DNA of 64,000 nt, taken from contig CALIAU010000001.1 in assembly GCA_938045585.1 (NCBI GenBank), forward strand, positions 62,001 to 126,000. The letters are read 5' to 3'. The translations under genes and the position numbers were made by a program. Positions 27,350 to 35,871 of this stretch are shown here, one piece after another. Each line of letters opens with the position of its first letter. The first letter of the stretch is position 1. Source of the DNA: an uncultured Saprospiraceae bacterium (GTDB lineage: Bacteria; Bacteroidota; Bacteroidia; Chitinophagales; Saprospiraceae). The notes beneath the pieces are model-generated. The model had not been told where the DNA came from. It made no database searches and was given only the letters and a program-made list of their open reading frames with translations.

Positions 27350-27838
27350 TTAATCACAAATCTTTGCTGACCATGTCCCACTGACCATAGAACTACCATC
27401 TTCATTTAATAAGCTAAGCGTTCCACTTACGTTAGTATCCGTAATACTATCTACAGAATAACAACCAGATGTTGTGGTAGCAAATTCCATTGATGCAGCG
27501 TGAAATAAGGTGACAATTTTAAGACCTCCAAAGTCTTGCGTCTCTGTTGTGTTATCTACGAAGAAGGTAATTTGACTTCCAATTAATAGAGTGCCAGAAG
27601 TTTCGCATACGTCTGTGATATTAATATCATCATCACCAAACATTTGAATTTGATATTCATCCTCATCTTCATCGTACAGTGCGCGAGCAGCTTGTAAACC
27701 AAATGGGCGTTCTAAGACGGTACCTGAAAGCTCTGCTACGGAGCTTGAAGAACAATCTGAGTTATCTGCATTTTCGTCGCCACAAGAAGTAAAAAAGAAC
27801 AAAAGACATATGCTTAAAAATATCAAAGGATTTTTCAT
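27350..27838 (-). CDS. Hypothetical lipoprotein
   Basis: 162 residues. The signal ends at a lipobox (LFFFTSC, Cys at residue 19), after which the protein is acidic (DEDEDEYQIQMFGDDDI) with four further cysteines in the mature part. It should be lipid-anchored in the cell envelope. I do not recognise the family. Confidence 0.75.
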   Translation of the reverse strand: MKNPLIFLSICLLFFFTSCGDENADNSDCSSSSVAELSGTVLERPFGLQAARALYDEDEDEYQIQMFGDDDINITDVCETSGTLLIGSQITFFVDNTTETQDFGGLKIVTLFHAASMEFATTTSGCYSVDSITDTNVSGTLSLLNEDGSSMVSGTWSAKICD

Positions 27839-27902
27839 ACACTAGTTTTTATGAATTAAATATATACTATTTCTGTGAATCAAAAATGCAAGTAGCTATA
27901 CA

Positions 27903-28721
27903 TTAGCTATGTATTGTAGCCCATTCTGTCCATGAACCATCATACACAGAATATGCGCCATCGCCATAGGCAAGTTGCATTGCTAAAAGTACTATGCAAG
28001 CCGTAATCCCAGAGCCACAACTAAATATCATCGGCTTTCTAACTAAACTGCTTTCTTCTAAAATACTTTTTAATTCTTCCTTGCTCTTCATAAGACCATT
28101 TGCGTGTAAAGTAGTATGAGGTATGTTTATAGAATTTGGAATACAGCCACTTGCTAATCCTTGTCTGGGTTCTGGAGCTGTTCCATTAAAACGACCAGAA
28201 GATCGTGCGTCTACTACTAAGTGCGTTTCTAGGTCGATATTGTTTTCGATAAAGTGTGCATCTTTCACGACTTGCGGGTTTAGCTTTGCGTTAAAGTCAC
28301 CGGCAGGATATACTTTTTCAGTCATGTTTTCTGTGGTGTAGCCCTGCCTAAGCCATTCCGGGAGACCACCATCTAAGACTGCGATGTTAGAAAATCCCAT
28401 AACATGAAACATCCACCAAACTCTTGGGCTAGAAAAAATACCTACACTATCATATACTACAAGTTTGTTCGAATTATTCAAGCCTAAGTTTCTACATTCT
28501 TTTTGAAAAATTTCTTGCGTCGGAAGCATATTGGGATAGGGGGAGGAAGCATCACTAAAGACCTCTTTAATATTGAAGTAACGGGCATTTGGAATGCTCA
28601 ATTTATCTGGATTGTTTTTTAAAGTCTTTGCGTCTATTTTTTGTGTAGCGTCAAGAATGACAAGATTGGGGTCTGTTAAGTTATTTTTGAGCCATTCTAC
28701 TGAAACAAGAGGAGTGTCCAT
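27903..28721 (-). CDS. sseA: Sulfurtransferase, 3-mercaptopyruvate type
   Basis: 272 residues, two rhodanese domains. The N-terminal domain is inactive (lacking the Cys); the C-terminal active loop is FSCGSGITA, and CGSGxTA is the mark of 3-mercaptopyruvate sulfurtransferases rather than thiosulfate ones. Also seen are DARSSGRFNGTAPEPRQGLASGCIPNS and the domain signature FSSPRVWWMFHVMGF. It transfers sulfur from mercaptopyruvate to an acceptor. It stands alone in the minus direction. Confidence 0.88.
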   Translation of the reverse strand: MDTPLVSVEWLKNNLTDPNLVILDATQKIDAKTLKNNPDKLSIPNARYFNIKEVFSDASSPYPNMLPTQEIFQKECRNLGLNNSNKLVVYDSVGIFSSPRVWWMFHVMGFSNIAVLDGGLPEWLRQGYTTENMTEKVYPAGDFNAKLNPQVVKDAHFIENNIDLETHLVVDARSSGRFNGTAPEPRQGLASGCIPNSINIPHTTLHANGLMKSKEELKSILEESSLVRKPMIFSCGSGITACIVLLAMQLAYGDGAYSVYDGSWTEWATIHS

Positions 28722-28779
28722 ACATAGTCTATTTGTTAAGACAAGTATACGAACTATAATTTTTAATTAAGGAGGAGAG

Positions 28780-29670
28780 TTATTTGGTTTCAGGAAATAT
28801 CTTTAAAAATTTCTTAGGAAGATTCGATTCTACTTTTAAATTCTCCTTAGTTACGGGATGTACAAATTCAAGAGAAGTAGCATGCAGGTATAACCCTTTT
28901 CCTTTCAATACTTTCCCCGCAATACCGTACTTCGCATCCCCTAAAATAGGATTCTTCAATTCGAGCATATGTATGCGTAATTGATGTCGTCTACCTGTCT
29001 TAGGATGTAATGCAACCAAATTTAGAAATTCAAATTTTTCTGATTCAATGGATGCAATAACTTTATAATCTGTGGTAGCAAGTTTTCCTTTTAATATGTT
29101 TTCGATATTCCCCTCTGTATCCATATTGCCTATTGTAACAGCATGGTAGGTTTTATCTATTTTTTTCTCTTCAAACAATTTATTGAGTGCCATTACTACC
29201 TTATGTGTTTTACCACAAAGGAGGGCTCCGCTTGTAGGAAGGTCAAGTCGGTGGATAGGTTCAGCTCTTGTAAGTGCATCTTTCTCTTTGCTTAGACTGA
29301 GATTAGAATTGAGTGCATTCTCTAGCTTCCATTTTTTATTTCCACTTACGACTATGCCAGCAGGCTTGTTTACGACAGCAAGAAATTCATCTTCATAAAG
29401 TACTTCAAGATCTAGGTCAATTTTTGTCTTATGTTCCTTTGGCTTGCTTTGGTATAATTCTACAATTTCACCGCCTTGTACGTAGTCTGCTGTATGGCCA
29501 GTTTCTCCGTTGAGTTTTACAAGTCGTTTTTCTATAGCCTTCTTCATTCCTTTTTTTGATTGAATGGATTCAAACTTGCCAGGAAGATGGTCGGATAAGC
29601 GTTCTTGCTTTTCTAAGGGAGGGACGGTATATGTTTCTATCTTTTTCAGAGTAGTTGATTGTTTGGACAA
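28780..29670 (-). CDS. RluA-family pseudouridine synthase with S4-like domain
   Basis: 296 residues. The N-terminal ~75 residues look like an S4 RNA-binding domain (KKAIEKRLVKLNGETGHTADYVQGGEIVEL). The catalytic domain has DEFLAVVNKPAGIVVSG, the active Asp in PIHRLDLPTSGALLCG and the C-terminal KTGRRHQLRIHMLELKNPILGDAKYG. It modifies rRNA or tRNA, with exact position unknown. This is the second RluA-type gene in the window, distinct from truC. Confidence 0.88.
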   Translation of the reverse strand: MSKQSTTLKKIETYTVPPLEKQERLSDHLPGKFESIQSKKGMKKAIEKRLVKLNGETGHTADYVQGGEIVELYQSKPKEHKTKIDLDLEVLYEDEFLAVVNKPAGIVVSGNKKWKLENALNSNLSLSKEKDALTRAEPIHRLDLPTSGALLCGKTHKVVMALNKLFEEKKIDKTYHAVTIGNMDTEGNIENILKGKLATTDYKVIASIESEKFEFLNLVALHPKTGRRHQLRIHMLELKNPILGDAKYGIAGKVLKGKGLYLHATSLEFVHPVTKENLKVESNLPKKFLKIFPETK

Positions 29671-29714
29671 AGGTAGAGAAAGGAATTGATTATATTCACC
29701 TTATAATTTTTATT

Positions 29715-30128
29715 ATGAATACAATATTAGAAGATAAGGCAAAACCTCTTGGTAATTATCCACATGTTAAAAGAGTGGGAGATTTATTATTTGTTTCTGG
29801 AACAAGTAGTAGAAAACCGGACAATACCCATGTAGGTGCTACACAAGATGAAAATGGTAAATGGACCTATGATATACGCCTACAAACGGAGGCAGTCTTA
29901 AATAATATTGATGCGTATCTAAAAAGTGTGGGTGCAGATATTTCACATGTTGTCGATATTACCAGCTTTTTAGTAGATATGAAGGACTTTCCTGGCTACA
30001 ATGAAACTTACGCCAAGTTCTTCAATAAAGAGTCAGGTCCTGCTAGAACTACGGTTGCCGTACATCAGTTACCACATCCAAACATTATTATAGAGATAAA
30101 AGCAATTGCTCATTTTCCTATAAAGTAG
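29715..30128 (+). CDS. RidA-family deaminase, aminomuconate-deaminase-like
   Basis: 137 residues from the ATG at 29715 (MNTILEDKAKPLGNYPHVKRVGDLLFVSGTSSRKPDN). The RidA (YjgF) trimer fold is clear, with the conserved Arg in SGPARTTVAVHQLPHPNIIIEIKAIA. The extended N-terminal block GTSSRKPDNTHVGATQDENG fits the 2-aminomuconate deaminase branch of the family, which acts in 3-hydroxyanthranilate catabolism. No other genes of that route are in the window, so a general imine/enamine deaminase role is also possible. Confidence 0.82.
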   Translation: MNTILEDKAKPLGNYPHVKRVGDLLFVSGTSSRKPDNTHVGATQDENGKWTYDIRLQTEAVLNNIDAYLKSVGADISHVVDITSFLVDMKDFPGYNETYAKFFNKESGPARTTVAVHQLPHPNIIIEIKAIAHFPIK

Positions 30129-30303
30129 TTCATCGTTTTTTAACTCACCAGCCTGATTGTAAAACACCAAATTCTTACTCTCAACATTTTTAACGTTTTT
30201 TTTGAATAAAAAAATTTAGTTTATTCGCAATGATATTTAGCTTAGCTGTGAAAATGAAGTAGCTTGATTTTGGAATTAATAATTGAATAATAAAACTGTT
30301 TAC

Positions 30304-31116
30304 ATGGAATTTAATTTGGAAAAGCTAATTGAAAAAGCATATGAGTATGGGCCAGGTGTCATAAAAGCGATAGTGGTTCTTATCATCGGCTTATGGATTA
30401 TTTCTCGTCTCGTTAAGTTTTTAAAACAATTGATGATAAAAAATGGAGTAGACAATGATTTAATTCCATTTTTAAGCTCACTGACTTCCGTAATATTAAA
30501 AGTTCTTTTGGTTTTTTCAGTAGCTGAAATGGTTGGTATTAAAACAACATCCTTTGTAGCTATGCTTGCGGCAGCTGGATTTGCTATTGGAATGGCATTG
30601 CAAGGTAGTCTGGGCAATTTTGCATCTGGTGTATTAGTCTTACTATTTAAGCCTTACAAAACGGGTGATTTAGTTGAGATCGATGGACAAAAGGGTTGGG
30701 TAAAAGGAATAGAAATATTTAATACCACACTTAAGACGGCTACGAATCAAAATGTAATCATTCCTAATAGCAAGGCAACAGGAGATACTATAGTGAATCA
30801 CTCTTCAAATGGATATATCCGAGTTGATTTATTTTTTGCTATGCCCTATGAGGAGGATTTTGAAAAGGTCAAATATGCTATCTTAAATGATGTCCGTTCT
30901 TTGGATGGTGTTTATTCTGATCCAGCACCATCGGTGGCAATTGAATCGTTTGAAAGCCATAATATAAATGTTGGAGTCTTTCTGCATTGCAAGCCTGAAG
31001 ACTATTGGAATGTGTTCTATGCAGCTAATAATCAAATCAAGGCTACGCTAGGACAGAACAATTTCAAAATGGCATATTCTGAAGGGATTGAATTGGGTAA
31101 TATTGGAAAGAATTAG
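30304..31116 (+). CDS. MscS-family mechanosensitive channel
   Basis: 270 residues from the ATG at 30304 (MEFNLEKLIEKAYEYGPGVIKAIVVLIIG); the TTG at 30283 is less likely. Three helices, with the pore helix AAAGFAIGMALQGSLGNFASGVLVLLFKPYKTGDLVEI, the hallmark of small MscS channels. A beta domain and C-terminal mixed domain follow. It opens under membrane tension on osmotic down-shock. It stands alone. Confidence 0.93.
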   Translation: MEFNLEKLIEKAYEYGPGVIKAIVVLIIGLWIISRLVKFLKQLMIKNGVDNDLIPFLSSLTSVILKVLLVFSVAEMVGIKTTSFVAMLAAAGFAIGMALQGSLGNFASGVLVLLFKPYKTGDLVEIDGQKGWVKGIEIFNTTLKTATNQNVIIPNSKATGDTIVNHSSNGYIRVDLFFAMPYEEDFEKVKYAILNDVRSLDGVYSDPAPSVAIESFESHNINVGVFLHCKPEDYWNVFYAANNQIKATLGQNNFKMAYSEGIELGNIGKN

Positions 31117-31139
31117 GAATGAAAATTTTGCTCTTATAA

Positions 31140-31340
31140 TTACTCATATTTTAGAATGTCTCCCGGTTGGCAATCCAATTCTTTACAAATTGCACTTAGC
31201 GTAGAGAAACGAACGGCCTTTGCTTTTCCAGATTTCAGAATCGATAAATTTGCTGTTGTTATTCCTATGGCATTTGCCAAATCCTTGCTTTTCATTTTAC
31301 GTAAGGCTAGCATGATATCAAGCTGAACAATAATCTTCAT
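31140..31340 (-). CDS. YozG-like helix-turn-helix regulator
   Basis: 66 residues, a single Cro/C1-type HTH (MKSKDLANAIGITTANLSILKSGKAKAVRFSTLSAICKELDCQPGDILKYE). It lies 2 bases after the DUF2975 gene; the pair DUF2975-YozG-type HTH is common and usually self-regulating. An array of alternating ATTATTG/CAATAAT half-sites at 31906-31942 precedes the operon. Confidence 0.85.
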   Translation of the reverse strand: MKIIVQLDIMLALRKMKSKDLANAIGITTANLSILKSGKAKAVRFSTLSAICKELDCQPGDILKYE

Positions 31341-31342
31341 AA

Positions 31343-31861
31343 TTAAATGGTTAAGTCGTTTTCAGTTTTCAATTGAATTGCATTTGTGAATAGTTTGCTT
31401 GTTAGCATAAAAAACAAACCAATGCAGATGATGAATAAATAAATGAAGGTTTTGTCACTAACACCAATGGAGAGTGTATTGTCAAAATGTATGCTTGAAA
31501 GACCATCAAATAACCACCAAAAGACACCAGTAAGAATAAAACTTTTACCAGCCAAATCAGTATTCATACTAAGAGAAGGATTGTAAATATTATTTGAAAG
31601 GATGAGCTTTGCAGCTGTACGTAATTTGATTAAGCCAAAAATAAATACAAAATAGAATATGAGATTAAGACCCATAAAGATGTAATGAGCAATTGTTAAA
31701 TCACTTATTGCTATTTTGTTTCCATCGAAAGTAAAAGAATAATCTATCTCTCCAAGCTCGGTAAAGGAAAAGAAGCTGAGTATGAGCCCTAAGCCAATTG
31801 ATAAGAGGGTCAGAAATATTAATACATTCAAAGTTGTAAATAAGGTCTTTGCAGTGTTCAT
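31343..31861 (-). CDS. DUF2975 membrane protein
   Basis: 172 residues with four hydrophobic helices (VLIFLTLLSIGLGLILSFFSF, IAHYIFMGLNLIFYFVFIFG, SFILTGVFWWLFDGL, FIYLFIICIGLFFMLTS). The pattern and the following HTH gene fit DUF2975. It may sense a membrane signal and hold or release the regulator; that role is inference. Confidence 0.8.
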   Translation of the reverse strand: MNTAKTLFTTLNVLIFLTLLSIGLGLILSFFSFTELGEIDYSFTFDGNKIAISDLTIAHYIFMGLNLIFYFVFIFGLIKLRTAAKLILSNNIYNPSLSMNTDLAGKSFILTGVFWWLFDGLSSIHFDNTLSIGVSDKTFIYLFIICIGLFFMLTSKLFTNAIQLKTENDLTI

Positions 31862-31905
31862 AAGTAAAGTAATTATTTTTTAACTACTCCAAAGTTATAT
31901 AAAAA

Positions 31906-31942
31906 ATTATTGAAAAACAATAATAAATTATTATTATACAAT
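31906..31942. promoter_or_regulatory. Alternating ATTATTG/CAATAAT half-sites upstream of DUF2975-HTH
   Basis: Half-sites ATTATTG (31906-31912), CAATAAT (31918-31924), ATTATTA (31927-31933) and CAATAAT (31936-31942) alternate in orientation. They are 45-81 bases upstream of the DUF2975 start. The region is very AT-rich, so chance is a concern, but the order is regular. Confidence 0.45.
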
Positions 31943-31987
31943 AATTTGTATACAATCATTCACTAATTAGGAACGAGTTAGGTGATA

Positions 31988-33103
31988 TTACTTCTGAATG
32001 TCATTATAAAAAGCCTTCTCTGTAAGTTCTGACCATTTATTAATCTTCTTTCTAAAAGCATTATAACTATTATATACCTTTTTCGCCATCGGATCAGATT
32101 CAGTTAATTCGGCTAGGACCTCATCGGTTTTTTCTCTGAGCACATCCAGTACCTCCTTTGGGAATCGTCTAACTTCTGTTCCGCTGTCTAGAATTTTTTC
32201 CAAATAGGCTCCATTCTGTGCATCAAATTCTGCAAGTACCCAGGCTTGGACACGAAGACTAGCAGTAAATAAAATCTCTTGGAGATCGGCTGGAAGACTG
32301 TCATGTGCTTTTTTGTTCACTATAAATTCTAATTGCGAACCAGTTTCGTGCCAACCAGGGGTGTAATAATATTTGGCTGCTTTATTGAGTCCAAGTTTAT
32401 AGTCATGGTAGGGACCTACCCATTCTGTAGCATCAATAACGCCGCGTTCTAAGTTTGTATAAATTTCACCACCAGGTACTGTGATAGCGGCACCGCCCGC
32501 TTTTTCAATGACCTTCCCTGCTAGACCTGGAATCCGCATTTTTAAGCCTTGTAAATCAGTAGCTTTATTTATCTCCTTATTAAACCAGCCTCCCATTTGA
32601 ACTCCTGTATTGCCAGCAAGCAATGGAATTAAGTCAAAGGGTGCATATACTTCTTTCCATAGTTCATAACCCTCGCGGTCACCACCAATTAACCAAGCCA
32701 ATATCTGTTGCGCATTCATACCAAAAGGAACAGCGGTAAAGAAGGGTGCTGCTGGGGCTATTCCTTGCCAGTAATACGCACCACCTGCACCCATTTCTGT
32801 CGTACCAACCGAGGTGGTATAGAATGTTTGCAATCCTGGCGCCAGCTCACCTGCACCAAACACCTTAATATTTAATCGACCTCCTGACATTTTCCCTACC
32901 CATTCCGCAAACAGATTACAAGACTCACCAAATACAGGAAAATTTTTCCCCCATACAGTAGTCATCCTCCAATTAAACACCGTATTAGAATGCATATTAA
33001 CCAAGGGTACTGCGGCTTCATTTTTACAAGCACTTGTGTTTGCAAGTAAAGCTGCGCCTGTAATTCCTAGTGCGGATTTTTTAAGAAAGTCTTTTCGTTT
33101 CAT
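31988..33103 (-). CDS. dctP: TRAP transporter substrate-binding protein, TakP-like
   Basis: 371 residues with a twin-Lys/Arg and hydrophobic N-terminus (MKRKDFLKKSALGITGAALLANTSAC), possibly a lipoprotein. The blocks LLAGNTGVQMGGWFNKEI and ERGVIDATEWVGPYHDYKLG match the TakP branch of DctP receptors, which binds 2-oxo acids such as pyruvate, often with a cation. It delivers substrate to the DctQM permease encoded just upstream; dctM ends 5 bases before its start. Confidence 0.88.
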   Translation of the reverse strand: MKRKDFLKKSALGITGAALLANTSACKNEAAVPLVNMHSNTVFNWRMTTVWGKNFPVFGESCNLFAEWVGKMSGGRLNIKVFGAGELAPGLQTFYTTSVGTTEMGAGGAYYWQGIAPAAPFFTAVPFGMNAQQILAWLIGGDREGYELWKEVYAPFDLIPLLAGNTGVQMGGWFNKEINKATDLQGLKMRIPGLAGKVIEKAGGAAITVPGGEIYTNLERGVIDATEWVGPYHDYKLGLNKAAKYYYTPGWHETGSQLEFIVNKKAHDSLPADLQEILFTASLRVQAWVLAEFDAQNGAYLEKILDSGTEVRRFPKEVLDVLREKTDEVLAELTESDPMAKKVYNSYNAFRKKINKWSELTEKAFYNDIQK

Positions 33104-33108
33104 AGTTA

Positions 33109-34455
33109 TTAAGTGAACATGTAAATCAATTCAGGATAAAACATAAGTATGGAGATACAGACTATTTGAATTAGAATAAAGGGTAAAATACCTCTATATA
33201 AATGTGTGCTCGTAATCTGGGGAGGTGCAACCCCTTTGAGATAAAATAGAGAAAATCCAAACGGAGGGGTAAGGAATGAAGTCTGTAAATTCATTGCCAT
33301 TAAAATTGCCACCCAAAGCATGTCCACTTCATAGACATTAAAAATAGGTGTAACAACTGGAATGAAAATAAATATGATCTCAATAAAGTCAATAAAAAAG
33401 CCACTTATAAACATGACAAGCATAACGATAATAAGAAAGCCAGTCGCAGATAAATTGGCAGACTCCACTAGGTGCACTAAAAATTCATCTCCGCCTAAGG
33501 TTCTAAATACAAGTGTAAAAGTAGTTGCGCCTAATAGAATTAAAAACACCATAGCTGTCAGACGCATCGTTTGTCGCATGACCTGATGCAAAACACTCAA
33601 ATTAAATTTCCCCTCGATGAAAGTAAGTACACTAGCTCCAAAAGCTCCTACTGCCGCCGCCTCTGTGGGTGAGGCTATTCCTTTTAGAATAGACCCAAGC
33701 ACAGCAATAATTAAAAGCAGAGGAAGCACAAAGGCCTTAACTACTTTTTTCCCAAAACCCTTAGCTCTACTTCTTTGTATCTCTTCTTTGGAAATAGAAG
33801 GTGCCCAGTCAGGATACATTTTACAGATAATCAAAACATACATAATGTATGCAAAAACTAGAAAGACACCTGGGAGAATTGCTGCCTTAAAAATAGTGCC
33901 TACATCTACTTGTGAAACACCTGTGGAGTTGGCACCAATCTGATCTGCTAACAAGATTAAGACCACTGATGGAGGAATTATTTGCCCTAAGGTCCCTGAG
34001 GATGCAATAACGCCTGTAGCTAACTCTTCCTTGTATCCTCGCTTCAACATAACAGGCAAACTTATAACACCCATAGTAACAACTGTTGCTCCTACTATTC
34101 CTGTAGAGGCAGCCAAAAGAGCTCCCACTAAGATGACAGAGATAGCAAGACCTCCTTTTATTTCTCCAAAAAGATTGGACATGGTATCTAGTAGGCTTTC
34201 TGCTAAACCTGATTTTTCTAACATTATTCCCATGTAAATAAAAAGAGGGACTGCCATGAGCATAGTATTATTTAATGTGCCCATGAAACGAGGTGGAAGT
34301 AAATAGAAATCACCCAAGCGAATTGTGCCTGGGGCAACTAGCATCAATACTAGAGCAAATAAAGTAGATACTCCGCCAAGTGTGAGAGCAACGGGATAAC
34401 CCTTGAGGATTAAAATGAAAATTATCAGAAACAATATGACTGCAAGTATTCCCAT
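33109..34455 (-). CDS. dctM: TRAP transporter large permease
   Basis: 448 residues, about twelve helices, a normal DctM. Family marks: RLGDFYLLPPRFMGTLNNTMLMAVPLFIYMGIMLEKSG, TGVIASSGTLGQIIPPSVVLILL and LQTSFLTPPFGFSLFYLKGVAP. It uses a sodium gradient with DctQ to import the substrate captured by DctP. Its ATG overlaps the dctQ stop codon by one base (TAATG). Confidence 0.93.
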   Translation of the reverse strand: MGILAVILFLIIFILILKGYPVALTLGGVSTLFALVLMLVAPGTIRLGDFYLLPPRFMGTLNNTMLMAVPLFIYMGIMLEKSGLAESLLDTMSNLFGEIKGGLAISVILVGALLAASTGIVGATVVTMGVISLPVMLKRGYKEELATGVIASSGTLGQIIPPSVVLILLADQIGANSTGVSQVDVGTIFKAAILPGVFLVFAYIMYVLIICKMYPDWAPSISKEEIQRSRAKGFGKKVVKAFVLPLLLIIAVLGSILKGIASPTEAAAVGAFGASVLTFIEGKFNLSVLHQVMRQTMRLTAMVFLILLGATTFTLVFRTLGGDEFLVHLVESANLSATGFLIIVMLVMFISGFFIDFIEIIFIFIPVVTPIFNVYEVDMLWVAILMAMNLQTSFLTPPFGFSLFYLKGVAPPQITSTHLYRGILPFILIQIVCISILMFYPELIYMFT

Positions 34456-34985
34456 TAATAGGAAGGATTATTTTTTTGACTGCCTGAGTCATCTTTACCT
34501 AAGGTTTGTATTGCTTGAATGATGCTTGCAATACCCTGTAGCAATAAAAGAATGAATCCTAAAACAAGACAAAACTTTAATATATATAAACAGGGGAGAC
34601 CACCAGATTGCGCAGAACTTTCTCTAAAGGTAAAAGAGAATGAAAAATATTTCCAACAAGCGATAATAGAAACAATACTCCAAGGGAGTAAAAACAAGAG
34701 GCCACCCAATAAGTTTACCAATGCCTTTCGTTTATCTGACCATTTATCATAAAATACATCTACACGCACATGCTTGTCGTGCTTCAATGTGTATCCAATA
34801 CCAAAAAGAATAATGAAGGAAAAAAGATACACCTCTAGTTCAGAAAGCCAAATAAATGAAATATTGAATACATATCTCAAAATTACATCAAATACAATCA
34901 TCCACACAAGTAGGGTACATGACCAGGCAAACAGATTGCCTATGTACTCATTCAAGTTTGAAAATGTGTCTTTTAGAAATTCCAT
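34455..34985 (-). CDS. dctQ: TRAP transporter small permease
   Basis: 176 residues with four helices; LLVWMIVFDVILRYVFNISFIWLSELEVYLFSFIILFGIGYTLKHDKHVRVDVFY is the DctQ core. It is the first gene of dctQ-dctM-dctP. The operon is divergent from a tetR gene, with inverted repeats in the 216-base gap that suggest control by that regulator. Confidence 0.9.
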   Translation of the reverse strand: MEFLKDTFSNLNEYIGNLFAWSCTLLVWMIVFDVILRYVFNISFIWLSELEVYLFSFIILFGIGYTLKHDKHVRVDVFYDKWSDKRKALVNLLGGLLFLLPWSIVSIIACWKYFSFSFTFRESSAQSGGLPCLYILKFCLVLGFILLLLQGIASIIQAIQTLGKDDSGSQKNNPSY

Positions 34986-35105
34986 TGCTTAATTCTAGCA
35001 TAAAATATAGGATAATTTACATAAGTCTAATGAAACAGATAATATCCTTATTATTTCTAAAAATTGAGGATGTAATCCATAAGGACAATGGGTCTTGAAA
35101 ATCTC

Positions 35106-35131
35106 AAAATTAGTCATATTCGACTAATTTT
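35106..35131. promoter_or_regulatory. Inverted repeat between dctQ and tetR, probable TetR operator
   Basis: AAAATTAGTC, six bases, GACTAATTTT: perfect 10-bp arms. It sits between the divergent TRAP operon and the tetR-acyl-CoA dehydrogenase operon, 121 bases from dctQ and 71 from tetR. Confidence 0.65.
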
Positions 35132-35149
35132 ATTTAGTATATTCGTCAC

Positions 35150-35184
35150 CAACGACTATAAGGATGCCTAATCATCGGTCGTTG
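35150..35184. promoter_or_regulatory. Second inverted repeat before tetR
   Basis: CAACGAC at 35150 and GTCGTTG at 35178 are perfect 7-bp arms 21 bases apart, ending 17 bases before the tetR ATG. It could be an operator with separated half-sites or a leader hairpin. Confidence 0.45.
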
Positions 35185-35201
35185 AAGACTATACTCAAAG
35201 T

Positions 35202-35858
35202 ATGAAAACCAGAGAACGTATAATGTATGCCGTTGTAGATGCCTTTAATGACAAGGGCTTTCATGCGTATTCTTTGACCGATCTGGCGCACTTATGCAAA
35301 ATGAGTAGAGGGAATTTAGCCTACCATTACAAATACAAAGAAGACATCCTCGATGATATTGCTGTTAAAATGCAACGCGATATAAATAGATTTAGAAGAT
35401 ATCGAAAAGAAAATCCGGCCTTCTATAATCTAAATCTTGATATACGCACTTGCCGATTTTTACAAAAACGTTATCCATTTGTTTTTAGAGATATGTCCAT
35501 TTTAGAACATGATTCTATTAAGGAGGTTATGAACAATTGGTCAAGAGAAATTATCAAACGGAATTTAGAGGCATTTGCATATGGGATTTCTATTGGTAAC
35601 ATAAAACCCGAGCCCTATCAAGGATTGTACTACCAGCTATCAGTAAATGCTTGGTTGATTACGTATACTTGGTTAGCACAGGATCAGGTGCGCAAGATTG
35701 GTGTAAAAGAAGAAGCTGAACGCATGGTTTGGAGTACCATTGTAGCGTATTTTACGCCCAAAGGATTAGATGACTTCATAAAGCATTATGGGAAAGATTT
35801 TCTTGTTGATTACGGAATTCCCATGAAGCAATACGCAACATTGAAACACTTATTTTAA
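35202..35858 (+). CDS. TetR/AcrR-family regulator
   Basis: 218 residues. The HTH is KGFHAYSLTDLAHLCKMSRGNLAYHYKYKEDILDDIA. The C-terminal domain is helical and Tyr/Trp-rich. It is divergent from the TRAP operon and 13 bases before an acyl-CoA dehydrogenase gene, so it probably regulates both and itself. An acyl-CoA ligand would be typical for a TetR paired with this enzyme, but is inference. Confidence 0.88.
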   Translation: MKTRERIMYAVVDAFNDKGFHAYSLTDLAHLCKMSRGNLAYHYKYKEDILDDIAVKMQRDINRFRRYRKENPAFYNLNLDIRTCRFLQKRYPFVFRDMSILEHDSIKEVMNNWSREIIKRNLEAFAYGISIGNIKPEPYQGLYYQLSVNAWLITYTWLAQDQVRKIGVKEEAERMVWSTIVAYFTPKGLDDFIKHYGKDFLVDYGIPMKQYATLKHLF

Positions 35859-35871
35859 ATATAATATAGAG

